A stretch of 64,000 bases of DNA from Mayamaea pseudoterrestris (lineage: Eukaryota > Bacillariophyta > Bacillariophyceae > Sellaphorales > Sellaphoraceae), in contig BROI01000006.1 of assembly GCA_027923505.1 (NCBI GenBank), positions 682,001-746,000 of the forward strand, read 5' to 3'. This document shows, one piece after another, positions 1 to 11,683 of the stretch. The translations under genes were made by a program, and so were the position numbers. The notes below the pieces were generated by a model. The model saw only the letters and a program-made list of their open reading frames with translations. It did no database searches and was not told where the DNA came from. Each line of letters begins with the position of its first letter. Position 1 is the stretch's first letter.

Positions 1-835
1 GACTACTGGAGAGGAAGATGAGATGCTCAATCTTGCTCCAATGCTTGCGGCTATGACATAGCTGGACCACTGGAGGTGCAGAGAATTGCTCAAAATTGCT
101 CATATTGCTCAACCTCACTAGAAATTGCTCAAGTGTTCCTGGCACCAAAGCTGGACCACTGGTGGGGCAGATGAGATACTCAACCTCACTCAAATGCTTG
201 GGGCTATCACATAGCACAACAAATTGCTCAAAATTGCTTGTATAGCTCAACCCCACTTTAAATTGCTCAAATGCTCCTGGCACCATGGCTAGACTACTGG
301 TGGGGCAGATGACATGCTCAGTCTTGCTCAAATGCTTGTGGCTATGATATAGCTGGACCAATGGAGGTGCAAAGAATTGCTCAAATTGCTCATATTGGTC
401 AACCTCACTGAAGATTGCTGAAATGCTCCTGGCACCATGGCTGAACTACTGGTGGGGCAAATAAGATGCCAAGTCTGCTCAAATGCATGCACTTTGACAT
501 AGCTAGACCAAATGGATGTGCAAAGAATTGCTCAAAATTGCTCATATTGCTCAACCTCACTAGAAATTGCTCAAGTGTTCCTGGCACCATAGCTGGACCA
601 CTGGTGGGGCAGTTGAGATACTCAACCTTACTCAAATGCTTGGGGCTATGACATAGCTGGACCAGTGGAGGTGCAGAGAATTGCTCAAAATTGCTCATAT
701 TGGTCAACCTCACTAGAAATTGCTCAAAAGCTCCTGGCACCATAACTGGACCACTGGTGGGGCAGATGAGATGCTCAACATCACTCAAATGCTTGGGGCT
801 ATCACATAGCTGGACCAATGAGCAATCTTGAGCAT
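1..835. repeat. 151-bp tandem satellite (5+ degenerate copies)
   Basis: The phrase CTGGACCACTGG and its variants recur in two alternating contexts (about 60-68 and 86-91 bp apart), which gives a period of about 151 bp. Each unit is rich in the heptamer TTGCTCA and its neighbours. Copies are clearly diverged from one another. The array enters from the left edge, so its true length is unknown. It stops near 835, just before the different 169-bp satellite starts. I see no credible gene in it. Confidence 0.85.
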
Positions 836-852
836 TTTTGAGCAATTCCAAT

Positions 853-3800
853 GTTGGGACCATTCTGGTGTAGTTTGGGTGTATACATGGCTTGCTGTAG
901 GGGCGTTTGAATGTCAAGGCATCTGCGGGCTGAGACTGGTGACAAGTTGTCACCAATCACATTGCCGTCCCCGGAGACACCAGCCAGGCATACCATCTTG
1001 TAGCGCAGCCCAAATAATGATGTTGGCACCATTCTGGTGTGATTTGGGTGTATACATGGCTTGCTATTGGGGGCGTTTGAATGTCAAGGCATCTGCGGCT
1101 GGAGACTGGTGACAAGTTGTCACCAATCACATTGCCGTCCCCGGAGACACCAGCCAGGCATACCATCTTGTAGCGCAGCCCAAATAATGATGTTGGCACC
1201 ATTCTGGTGTAATTTGGGTGTATACATGGCTTGCTGTAGGGGCGTTTGAATGTCAAGGCATCAGCTGGCTGAGATTGGTGACAAGTTGTCACCAATCACA
1301 TTGCCGTCCCCTGAGACACCAGCCAGGCTTGTAGCGCAGCCCCAATAATGATGTGGTCTCTGTGGTGTATACATGGCTTGCTGTAGGGGCGTTTGAATGT
1401 CAAGGCATCTACGGGCTGAGACTGGTGACAAGTTGCCACCAATCACATTGCCGACCCCTGAGACACCAGCCAGGCATACCATCTTGTAGCGCAGCCCCAA
1501 TAATGATGTTGGCACCTTTCTGGTGTGATTTGGGTGTAAACATGGCTTGCTGTAGGGGCATTTGAATGTCAAGGCATCTGTGGGCTGATATTGGTGACAA
1601 GTTGTCACCAATCACATTGCCATCGCCTGAGACACCAGCCATACCGTCTTGCCCCCATTTGGTGTTTTTATGGCTTGCGTAGGGCGAAAGGCACTGCGAG
1701 ATGTAAATTGCCCCGAGACACCAGCCAGGCATACCATCTTGTAGCGCAGCCCCAATAATGATGTTGGCACCATTCTGGTGTAATTTGAGTGTAAACATGG
1801 CTTGCTATAGGGGCGTTTGAATGCCAAGGCATCAGCTGGGTGAGACTGGTGACAAGTTGTCACCAATCACATTGCCGTCCCCTGAGACACCAGCCAGGCA
1901 TACCATCTTGTAGTTTGGTGTGATTTAGGTGTATACGTGGCTTGCTGTAGGGGCGTTTGAATGTCAAGGCATCAGCTGGCTGAGATTGGCGACAAGTTGT
2001 CACCAATCACATTGCCGTTCCTTGAGACACCAGCTAAGCATACCATCTTGTGCGGCCTATTTGGTGTGCAATTTGGGTGTATACGTGGCTTGCTGTAGGG
2101 GCTTTTGAATGTCAAGGCATCAGCTGGCTGAGATTGGTGACAAGTTGTCACCAATCACATTGCCGTCCCCTGAGACACCAGCTAGGCATACCATCTTGTA
2201 GCGCAGCCCCAATAATGATATTGGCACCATTCTGGTGTGATTTGGGTATATACGTGGCTTGCTGTAGGGGCGTTTGAATGTCAAGGCATCTGCGGGCTGA
2301 GATTGGTGACAAGTTGTCACCAATCACATTGCCGTCCCCTGAGACACCAGCCAGGCATACCATCTTGTAGCGCAGCCCCAATAATGATGTTGGCACCATT
2401 CTGGTGTGATTTGGGTGTATACATGGCTTGCTGTAGGGGCGTTTGAATGTCAAGGCATCTGCGGGCTGAGACTGGTGACAAGTTGTCATCAAATACATTG
2501 TCGTCCCCTGAGACACCAGCCAAGCTTACCATTTTGTAGCTCAGCCTCAAAAATGATGTTGGCACCATTCTGGTTTAATTTGGGTGTATACATGGCGTGC
2601 TGTAGAGGCGTTTGAATGCCAAGGCATCAGCTGGCTGAGACTGGTGACAAGTTGTCACCAATCACATTGCCGTCCCCTGAGACACCAGCCACACATACTA
2701 TCTTGTAGCGCAGCCCATATAATGATGTTGGCACCATTCTGGTGCAATTTGGGTGTATACGTGGCTTGCTGTAGGGGCGTTTGAATGTCAATGCATCAGC
2801 TAGCTGAGATTGGTGACAAGTTGTCACCAATCACATTGCCGTCCCCTGAGACCCCAGCCAGGCATACCATCTTGTAGCGCAGCCCCAATAATGATGTTGG
2901 CATCTCTCTGGTGTAATTTGAGTGTAAACATGGCTTGCTGTAGGTACGTTTGAATGTCAAGGCATCAGCTGGCTGAGACTGGTGACAAGTTGTCACCAAT
3001 CACATTGCAGCCCCCTAAGACACCAGCCAGGCTTGTAGCGCAGCCCCAATAATGATGTTGGCATCTCTCTGGTGTAATTTGAGTGTAAACATGGCTTGCT
3101 GTAGGTACGTTTGAATGTCAAGGCATCAGCTGGCTGAGATTGGTGACAAGTTGTCACCAATCACATTGCCGTCCCCTGAGACACCAGCCAGGCATACCAT
3201 CTTGTAGCGCAGCCTTGGCACCATTATGGTGTATTTTGGGTGTGTACATGGCTTGCTGTAGAGGTGCTTGAATGTCAAGGCATCTGCGGGCTGAGATTGG
3301 TGACAAGTTGTCACCAATCACATTGCCGTTCCTTGAGACACCAGCCAGGCATACCATCTTGTAGCGCAGCCCCAATAATGATGTTGGCACCATTCTGGTG
3401 TAATTTGAGTGTAAACATGGCTTGCTATAGGGGCGTTTGAATGCCAAGGCATCAGCTGGCTGAGACTGGTGACAAGTTGTCACCAATCACATTGCCGTCC
3501 CCTGAGACACCAGCCAGGCAAAACATCTTGTAGCGCAGCCCCAATAATAATGTTGGCACCATTCTGGTGTAATTTGGGTGTATACATAGCTATCTGTAGG
3601 GGCATTTAAATGTCAAGGCATCTTTGGGCTGAGATTGGTGACAAGTTGTCACCAATCACATTGCAGCCCCCTGAGACACCAGCCAGGCGTACCATCTTGT
3701 AGCGCAGCCCAAATAATGATGTTGGCACCATTCTGGTGCAATTTGGGTGTATACGTGGCTTGCTGTAGGGGCATTTGAATGTCAACGCATCAACTGGCTG

Positions 3801-6800
3801 AGACTGGTGACAAGTTGTCACCAATCACATTGCCGTCCCCTGAGACACCAGCCAGGCATACCATCTTGTAGCGCAGCCCAAATAATGATGTTGGCACCAT
3901 TCTGGTGCAATTTGGGTGTATACGTGGCTTGCTGTAGGGGCGTTTGAATGTCAAGGCATCAGCTGGCTGAGATTGGTGACAAGTTGTCACCAATCACATT
4001 GCCGTCCCCTGAGACACCAGCCAGGCATACCATCTTGTAGCGCAGCCCAAATAATAATGTTGGCATCATTCTGGTGTGATTTGGGTGTATACATAGCTAT
4101 CTGTAGGGGCGTTTAAATGTCAAGGCATCTTTGGGCTGAGATTGGTGACAAGTTGTCACCAATCACATTGCCGTCCCCTGAGACACCAGCCAGGCATACC
4201 ATCTTGTAGCGCAGCCCCAATAATGATGTTGGCACCATTCTGGTGCAATTTGGGTGTATACGTGGCTTGCTGTAGGGGCGTTTGAACGTCAACACATTAA
4301 CTGGCTGAGACTGGTGACAAGTTGTCACCAATCACATTGCCGTCCCCTGAGACACCAGCCAGGCATACCATCTTGTAGCGCAGCCCAAATAATGATGTTG
4401 GCACCATTCTGGTGCAATTTGGGTGTATACGTGGCTTGCTGTAGGGGCGTTTGAATGTCAAGGCATCAGCTGTCTGAGATTGGTGACAAGATGTCACCAA
4501 TCACATTGCTGTCCCCTGAGACACCAGCCACGCATACCACCTTGTAGCGCAGCCCAAATAATGATGTTGGCACTATTCTGGTGCAATTTGGGTGTATACG
4601 TGGCTTGCTGTAGGGGCGTTTGAATGTCAAGGCATCAGCTGGCTGAGACTGGTGACAAGTTGTCACCAATCACATTGCCGTCCCCTGAGACACCAGCCAG
4701 GCAAAACATCTTGTAGCGCAGCCCCAATAATGATGTTGGCACCTTTCTGGTGTAGTTTGGGTGTATACATGGCTTGCTGTAGGTACGTTTGAATGTCAAG
4801 GCATCAGCTGGATGAGACTGGTGACAAGTTGTCACCAATCACATTGCAGCCCCCTGAGACACCAGCCAGGCATACCATCTTGTAGCGCAGCCCAAATAAT
4901 GATGTTGGCACCATTCTGGTGCAATTTGGGTGTATACGTGGCTTGCTGTAGGGGCATTTGAATGTCAACGCATCACTGGCTGAGACTGGTGACAAGTTGT
5001 CACCAATCACATTGCCGTCCCCTGAGACACCAGCCAGGCATACCATCTAGTAGCGCAGCCGAAATAATGATGTTGGCACCATTCTGGTGCGATTTGGGTG
5101 TATACATGGCTTGCTGTAGGGGCGTTTGAATGTCAAGGCATCTGTGGGATGAGATTGGTGACAAGTTGTCACCAATCACATTGCCGTTCCTTGAGACACC
5201 AGCCAGGCATACCATCTTGTAGCGCAGCCCCAATAATGATGTTGGCACCATTCTGGTGTGATTTGGGTGTATACATGGCTTGCTGTAGGGGCGTTTGAAT
5301 GTCAAGGCATCAGCTGGCTGAGACTGGTGACAAGTTGTCACCAATCACATTGCCGTCCCCTGAGACACCAGCCAGGCATACCATCTTGTAGCGCAGCCCA
5401 AATAATGATGTTGGCACCATTCTGGTGCAATTTGGGTGTATACGTGGCTTGCTGTAGGGGCGTTTGAATGTCAAGGCATCTGTGGGCTGAGATTGGTGAC
5501 AAGTTGTCACCAATCACATTGCCGTCCCCTGAGACACCAGCCAGGCATACCATCTTGTAGCGCAGCCCAAATAATGATGTTGGCACCATTCTGGTGTGAT
5601 TTGGGTGTATACGTGGCTTGCTGTAGGGGCGTTTGAATGTCAAGGCATCTGCGGGCTGAGATTGGTGACAAGTTGTCACCAATCACATTGCCGTTCCTTG
5701 AGACACCAGCCAGGCATACCATCTTGTAGCGCAGCCCAAATAATGATGTTGGCACCATTCTGGTGCAATTTGGGTGTATACGTGGCTTGCTGTAGGGGCG
5801 TTTGAATGTCAACGCATCAACTGGCTGAGATTGGTGACAAGTTGTCACCAATCACATTGCCGTCCCCTGAGACACCAGCCAGGCATACCATCTTGTAGCG
5901 CAGCCCAAATAATGATGTTGGCACCATTCTGGTGCAATTTGGGTGTATACGTGGCTTGCTGTAGGGGCGTTTGAATGTCAAGGCATCAGCTGGCTGAGAT
6001 TGGTGACAAGTTGTCACCAATCACATTGCCGTCCCCTGAGACACCAGCCAGGCATACCATCTTGTAGCGCAGCCCAAATAATGATGTTGGCACCATTCTG
6101 GTGCAATTTGGGTGTATACGTGGCTTGCTGTAGGGGCGTTTGAATGTCAAGGCATCAGTTGGCTGAGATTGGTGACAAGTTGTCACCAATCACATTGCCG
6201 TCCCCTGAGACACCAACCAGGCAAAACATCTTGTAGCGCAGCTCCAATAATGATGTTGGCACCTTTCTGGTGTAGTTTTGGTGTATACATGGCTTGCTGT
6301 AGGTACGTTTGAATGTCAAGGCATCAGCTGGATGAGACTGGTGACAAGTTGTCACCAATCACATTGCAGCCCCCTGAGACACCAGCCAGGCATACCATCT
6401 TGTAGCGCAGGCGGAATAATGATGTTGGCACCATTCTGGTGCAATTTGGGTGTATACGTGACTTGCTGTAGGGGCGTTTGAATGTCAACGCATCACTGGC
6501 TGAGACTGGTGACAAGTTGTCACCAATCACATTGCCGTCCCCTGAGACACCAGCCAGGCATACCATCTTGTAGCGCAGCCCAAATAATGATGTTGGCACC
6601 ATTCTGGTGTGATTTGGGTGTATACATGGCTTGCTGTAGGGGCGTTTGAATGTCAAGGCATCTGTGGGATGAGATTGGTGACAAGTTGTCACCAATCACA
6701 TTGCCGTTCCTTGAGACACCAGCCAGGCATACCATCTTGTAGCGAGCCCCAATAATGATGTTGGCACCATTCTGGTGTGATTTGGGTGTATACATGGCTT

Positions 6801-9430
6801 GCTGTAGGGGCATTTGAATGTCAAGGCATCAGCTGGCTGAGACTGGTGACAAGTTGTCACCAATGACATTGCCATCCCCTGAGACACCAGCCACGCATAC
6901 CACCTTGTAGCGCAGCCCAAAAAAAGATGTTGGCACCATTCTGGTGCAATTTGGGTGTATACGTGGCTTGCTGTAGGGGCGTTTGAATGTCAAGGCATCA
7001 GCTGGCTGAGATTGGTGACAAGTTGTCACCAATCACATTGCCGTCCCCTGAGACACCAGCCAGGCATACCATCTTGTAGCGCAGCCCCAATAATGATGTT
7101 GGCACCATTCTGGTGTAATTTGAGTGTAAACATGGCTTGCTGTAGGGGCGTTTGAATGTCAAGGCATCAGCTGGCTGAGATTGGTGACAAGTTGTCACCA
7201 ATCACATTGCCGTCCCCTGAGACACCAGCCAGGCATACCATCTTGTAGCGCAGCCCAAATAATGATGTTGGCACCATTCTGGTGTGATTTGGGTATATAC
7301 GTGGCTTGCTGTAGGGGCGTTTGAATGTCAACGCATCAGCTGGCTGAGATTGGTGACAAGTTGTCACCAATCACATTGCCGTTCCCTGAGACACCAGCCA
7401 GGCATACCATCTTGCAGCGCAGCCCAAATAATGATGTTGGCACCATTCTGTTGTGATTTGGGTGTATACATTGCTTGCTGTAGGGGCGTTTGAATGTCAA
7501 GGCATCTGTGGGCTGAGATTGGTGACAAGTTGTCACCAATCACATTGCCGTCCCCTGAGACACCAGCCAGGCATACCATCTTGTAGCGCAGCCCCAATAA
7601 TGATGTTGGCACCATTCTGGTGCAATTTGGGTGTATACGTGGCTTGCTGTAGGGGCATTTGAATGTCAACGCATCAACTGGCTGAGACTGGTGACAAGTT
7701 GTCACCAATCACATTGCCGTCCCCTGAGACACCAGCCAGGCATACCATCTTGCAGCGCAGTCTCCATAATGATGTCGGCACCATTCTGGTGTGATTTGGG
7801 TGTATAAATGGCTTCCTGTAGGGCATTTGAAAATCACGGCCTCTGGGGGCTGAGACTGGTGACAAGTTGTCACCAATCACATTGCCGTCCCCTGAGACAC
7901 CAGCCAGGCATACCATCTTGTAGCGCAGCCCCAATAATGATGTTGGCACCATTCTGGTGTAATTTGAGTGTAAACATGGCTTGCTGTAGGGGCTTTTGAA
8001 TGTCAAGGCATCAGCTGGCTGAGATTGGTGACAAGTTGTCACCAATCACATTGCCGTCCCCTGAGACACCAGCTAGGCATACCATCTTGTAGCGCAGCCC
8101 CAATAATGATGTTGGCACCATTCTGGTGTAATTTGAGTGTAAACGTGGCTTGCTGTAGGGGCGTTTGAATGTCAAGGCATCTGCGGGCTGAGATTGGTGA
8201 CAAGTTGTCACTCAACACATTGCCGTCCCCTGAGACACCAGCCAGGCATACCATCTTGTAGCGCAGCCCAAATAATGATGTTGGCACCATTCTGGTGTGA
8301 TTTGGGTGTAAACATGGCTTGCTGTAGGGGCGTTTGAATGTCAAGGCATCTGCGGGCTGAGATTGGTGACAAGTTGTCACCAATCACATTGCCGTCCCCT
8401 GAGACACCAGCCAGGCATACCATCTTGTAGCGCAGCCCCAATAATGATGTTGGCACCTTTCTGGTGTAATTTGAGTGTAAACATGGCTTGCTGTAGGGGC
8501 ATTTGAATGTCAAGGCATCAGCTGGCTGAGACTGGTGACAAGTTGTCACCAATCACATTGCCGTCCCCTGAGACACCAGCCAGGCATACCATCTTGTAGC
8601 GCAGCCCCAATAATGATGTTGGCACCTTTCTGGTGTAATTTGAGTGTAAACATGGCTTGCTGTAGGGGCATTTGAATGTCAAGGCATCAGCTGGCTGAGA
8701 CTGGTGACAAGTTGTCACCAATCACATTGCCATCCCCTGAGACATCAGCCAGGCATACCATCTTGTAGCGCAGGCGACATAATGATGTTGGCACCATTCT
8801 GGTGTAATTTGGGTGTATACATGGCTTGCTGTAGGGGCATTTGAATGTCAAGGCATCAGCTGGCTGAGACTGGTGACAAGTTGTCACCAATCACATTGCC
8901 GTCCCCTGAGACACCAGCCAGGCATACCATCTTGTAGCGCAGCCCAAATAATGATGTTGGCACCATTCTGGTGTGATTTGGGTGTATACATGGCTTGCTG
9001 TAGGGGCGTTTGAATGTCAAGGCATCTGCGGGCTGAGATTGGTGACAAGTTGTCACCAATCACATTGCCGTCCCCTGAGACCCCAGCCAGGCATACCATC
9101 TTGTAGCGCAGCCCCAATTATGATGTTGGCACCTTTTTGGTGCAATTGAGTGTAAACATGGCTTGTTGTAGGGGCATTTGTATGTCAAGGCATCAGCTGG
9201 CTGAGACTGGTGACAAGTTGTCACCAATCACATTGCCGTCCCCTGAGACATCAGCCAGGCATACCATCTTGTTAGCGCAGCCCAAATAAGGATGTTGACA
9301 CCTGTCTCATGTAATCTGAGTGTAAACATGGCTTGCTGTAGAGGCGTTTGAATGACTTGGCATGTGGGGGCTGAGACTGGTCACCGGTCACATTGCAGTC
9401 TACTGAGACACCAGCCAGGCATACCATCCA
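853..9430. repeat. 169-bp satellite array with a palindrome in each unit, about 50 copies
   Basis: Landmarks such as GTATACATGGCTTGCTGTAG and GACACCAGCCAGGCATACC recur every 169 bp (for example at 3747, 3916, 4254, 4423, 4592 and 4761). A few units are shortened or rearranged near 1.3-1.9 kb. Almost every unit has arms ATTGGTGACAA and TTGTCACCAAT around a single G; the common variant ACTGGTGACAA has one mismatch. A smaller dyad, CACCA-TTC-TGGTG, lies about 120 bp further on. Units near 4.46-5.16 kb and 5.98-6.68 kb match each other better than their neighbours, which suggests higher-order duplication. The last unit (about 9300-9430) is degenerate. Reading frames of 60-120 codons on both strands are by-products of the repeat. 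The unit length is close to nucleosome-scale satellites of other eukaryotes; a centromeric or other heterochromatic role is only inference. Confidence 0.95.
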
Positions 9431-9540
9431 AGTCTGTTGTGCATGCTTAGTGTGTCCAATGGGATAGACACTAGATGCAGATGATCTGGAGCATGGTCAT
9501 GTACTACAATTGTATATATATCTAGCTATATACAAAAAAA

Positions 9541-11415
9541 TCATTGAGTTCTTCTTAATCGCGCCACAAAGAATCCATCGCTACAGCCTTCCAAGTCATT
9601 TCCCATTATCATTCCAGGCAACACTCGCACCCAACCCTGTTCTGTTATTGCTAGCTCAAAGCCTGGTACTTCATGGGGCTGAAGAGGTACCGTCTCCATT
9701 TGCGCTAGACCTTGGTCCAGTGGCCGCGAAAGGAGCCGCTCCATTTGACCCTCACCCTCGCGGTGCTGAAGGCTGCAAGTCGCATAGACTAGTAGACCAC
9801 CAACGGATAGAATGTTGTCCACAGCATTACATGTCATTTTAAACTGCGTCTCTAGCAGGTTGCCATAGAATGCTTCGTCATTCTTGTCGACATCCTTTTC
9901 ATACTCTTGTCCAGCGCGCAACACATCGGGGCGTTGACTTCCAGTGCCCGTTGCGGTACAAGGTGCATCCAACAATATGCCGTGGACAAGGTCGGTTTCT
10001 GCTACAACAGAATTGATATTGCCACTGTCATCCGCACATTCACGACGCTGCGTCGAGGGCGTCCAAGTTGTAGCATCAGCAACGACAACTTCATAGGATA
10101 TTTTTAATCGATCTTGATTCTCTTGCAGTCTTTGACACCTTGGACGCGAGACTTCCACTGCTGTCACTTGCAAGTGAATGTCATTACTGTCGTCCTCGTT
10201 GCTATTAAAGTTGACTAGCTGGGCAGTCTTGCCTCCCGGAGCTGCGCATAGATCAATGACGCGAAACTTCCTGTTCGACCCTTTGTTTGCAGCTTCAGAA
10301 AGACCACTATACAAAACTTTGGCAGGAAGCGTCGCGGAAGGGTTCTGGATCCACCAGGACCCTTCCGCGTAGCCCGGCCATGATGATATGGGTCCTCGAT
10401 ACGATGACGTGCTGGCGTCCTCGTCGGTAGCAGCACTGTTCGTCGAGTTACTGCCAGTCGAAGTCGTTGGAATCCGCAGCGACCCTTGCGGAAGAATTAT
10501 AGACCCGGGAAACTGCTTGGCCACATTTTCAATCGACTCCTCCTGCGTCAAACCGGGATGCCTTTTGATTGTCAAGCACTTGTTGGATTCTCGCATGGCC
10601 GCCTGAATAATTTTCATGGTCGCCTCTTCGCCCCAATGCGCCGTCCAATCTTTATATAGCCACGGAGCCACGTTCGCCGCCAAACAATCCTCCGCAACTT
10701 GTATCGTTTCGTTCAACTCGCGCGACACTTTTCGAAGGATTGCATTCACATACTTGGTGGCGTGCGCCGCCTTGCGCGAATGCTTGACGAGATCCACCGT
10801 TTCGGAAACGGCAGCGTGAGGCGGAACCTGCAACCACAGCAGCTGCACGAGGCCCAGCGATAGTGCGGCATGAATGTAGCGCTCCTTGTCGTTTAAGTTC
10901 TTGACGGCATGTTTGCCTCGTGGTCGTTGCATACTGTCGTCTGATGCATCGCCTGGTTTTGCAACTTCCTCCTGCTGTTTCTTGCTACTAAAGCGCTCGA
11001 TAAGTGCATTCACTTGTCCCTGCCGCCGCTCCACCGTGGTCACCAGCAGTCGGGCGAAGCCAGCGTCTCGCTGCGAAAGGCTTGGCCATTGCGGATGCGA
11101 TTCCAAGCGAACCGAGGCGGATCGCTTGCTTCGACGGTTTGTCGTCAAGGCATCCAATGCCAATGCTCGTGCCGATAGTTGCTGATTAAAAGGTGATGAT
11201 ACATCAGTCTTCTTGACTGTTTCTTTTGCTTGTTTAGGTAATTTAGGCGATTTCCTTCTTTTGGACACTGTAGGTGCATTGGTTTGCGACGGATCAGCAA
11301 AGATTGCTGTTCTTCTCGACGTCGTCGTTGGACTATGTCTTGTCGTCCAGCCTTTCACGATACTAACGCATGATACAGCGATTGCTAGGAGTACGCATGG
11401 AAGTATCTTTAACAT
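9541..11415 (-). CDS. rsmB: RsmB/Sun-type 16S rRNA (cytosine-C5) methyltransferase, probably plastid
   Basis: Predicted to transfer a methyl group from S-adenosylmethionine to a cytosine in small-subunit rRNA. An N-terminal NusB-like RNA-binding region (about residues 80-235) precedes the Rossmann methyltransferase domain. Visible motifs are the SAM-binding VIDLCAAPGGKT (386-397), DAPC (483-486) and YATCS with the catalytic-type Cys547. At 624 residues it is longer than bacterial RsmB (about 430) because of an N-terminal extension and Ser/Thr- and Asp-rich inserts (about 310-345). Residues 1-22 look like a signal peptide followed by Trp23, which fits a diatom plastid presequence, so the substrate is inferred to be plastid 16S rRNA. 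It is a single exon with an ATG start. Its stop lies only 110 bp from the satellite array, and it is divergent from RIO2. Confidence 0.9.
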   Translation of the reverse strand: MLKILPCVLLAIAVSCVSIVKGWTTRHSPTTTSRRTAIFADPSQTNAPTVSKRRKSPKLPKQAKETVKKTDVSSPFNQQLSARALALDALTTNRRSKRSASVRLESHPQWPSLSQRDAGFARLLVTTVERRQGQVNALIERFSSKKQQEEVAKPGDASDDSMQRPRGKHAVKNLNDKERYIHAALSLGLVQLLWLQVPPHAAVSETVDLVKHSRKAAHATKYVNAILRKVSRELNETIQVAEDCLAANVAPWLYKDWTAHWGEEATMKIIQAAMRESNKCLTIKRHPGLTQEESIENVAKQFPGSIILPQGSLRIPTTSTGSNSTNSAATDEDASTSSYRGPISSWPGYAEGSWWIQNPSATLPAKVLYSGLSEAANKGSNRKFRVIDLCAAPGGKTAQLVNFNSNEDDSNDIHLQVTAVEVSRPRCQRLQENQDRLKISYEVVVADATTWTPSTQRRECADDSGNINSVVAETDLVHGILLDAPCTATGTGSQRPDVLRAGQEYEKDVDKNDEAFYGNLLETQFKMTCNAVDNILSVGGLLVYATCSLQHREGEGQMERLLSRPLDQGLAQMETVPLQPHEVPGFELAITEQGWVRVLPGMIMGNDLEGCSDGFFVARLRRTQ

Positions 11416-11683
11416 AGTCTTTGTCTCTATCTTTACAAAAGAATAGACGCGCTGTTGTTGTTTTTGGATGCAATGATGGTTTGCTTCGCGCAGGTTGGAT
11501 GGCGGCGGCGATGGGATCTCGTCACGCTTGGACGCACCGGTACTCGCTAAAAACCGTTACGACACCATCGTGACGACCATCGATTTTTCGTTTTGTCAAG
11601 CGATGCAATTGTTCCTCAGTACACTCTTGCTGCTGCCCTTGGAAAGATTTATAGCTGTAAACAAACAGCAGCAGTCATTCACG
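11416..11683. promoter_or_regulatory. Shared upstream region of rsmB-like and RIO2 genes
   Basis: This is 268 bp between two divergent ATG codons and must hold both promoters. The frame of RIO2 stays open upstream to 11495, but the extra codons do not resemble the family. I recognise no core promoter motif. Confidence 0.5.

Noticed and set aside
853-9430. Many open frames of 60-120 codons on both strands in the satellite, resembling a repeated protein family
   Set aside because: They repeat with the 169-bp unit, which is not a multiple of three, so a long reading would pass through different frames. Frames exist equally on both strands and vary at random. They are by-products of the repeat.
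853-9430. CRISPR-like array, because short palindromic repeats are evenly spaced
   Set aside because: The DNA between palindromes is itself repeated rather than unique, the period is too long, and the genome is eukaryotic.
11495-11683. 63-residue upstream extension of RIO2
   Set aside because: The family begins at the winged helix MKLDP..., and the upstream residues are unlike it and lie in the shared promoter.
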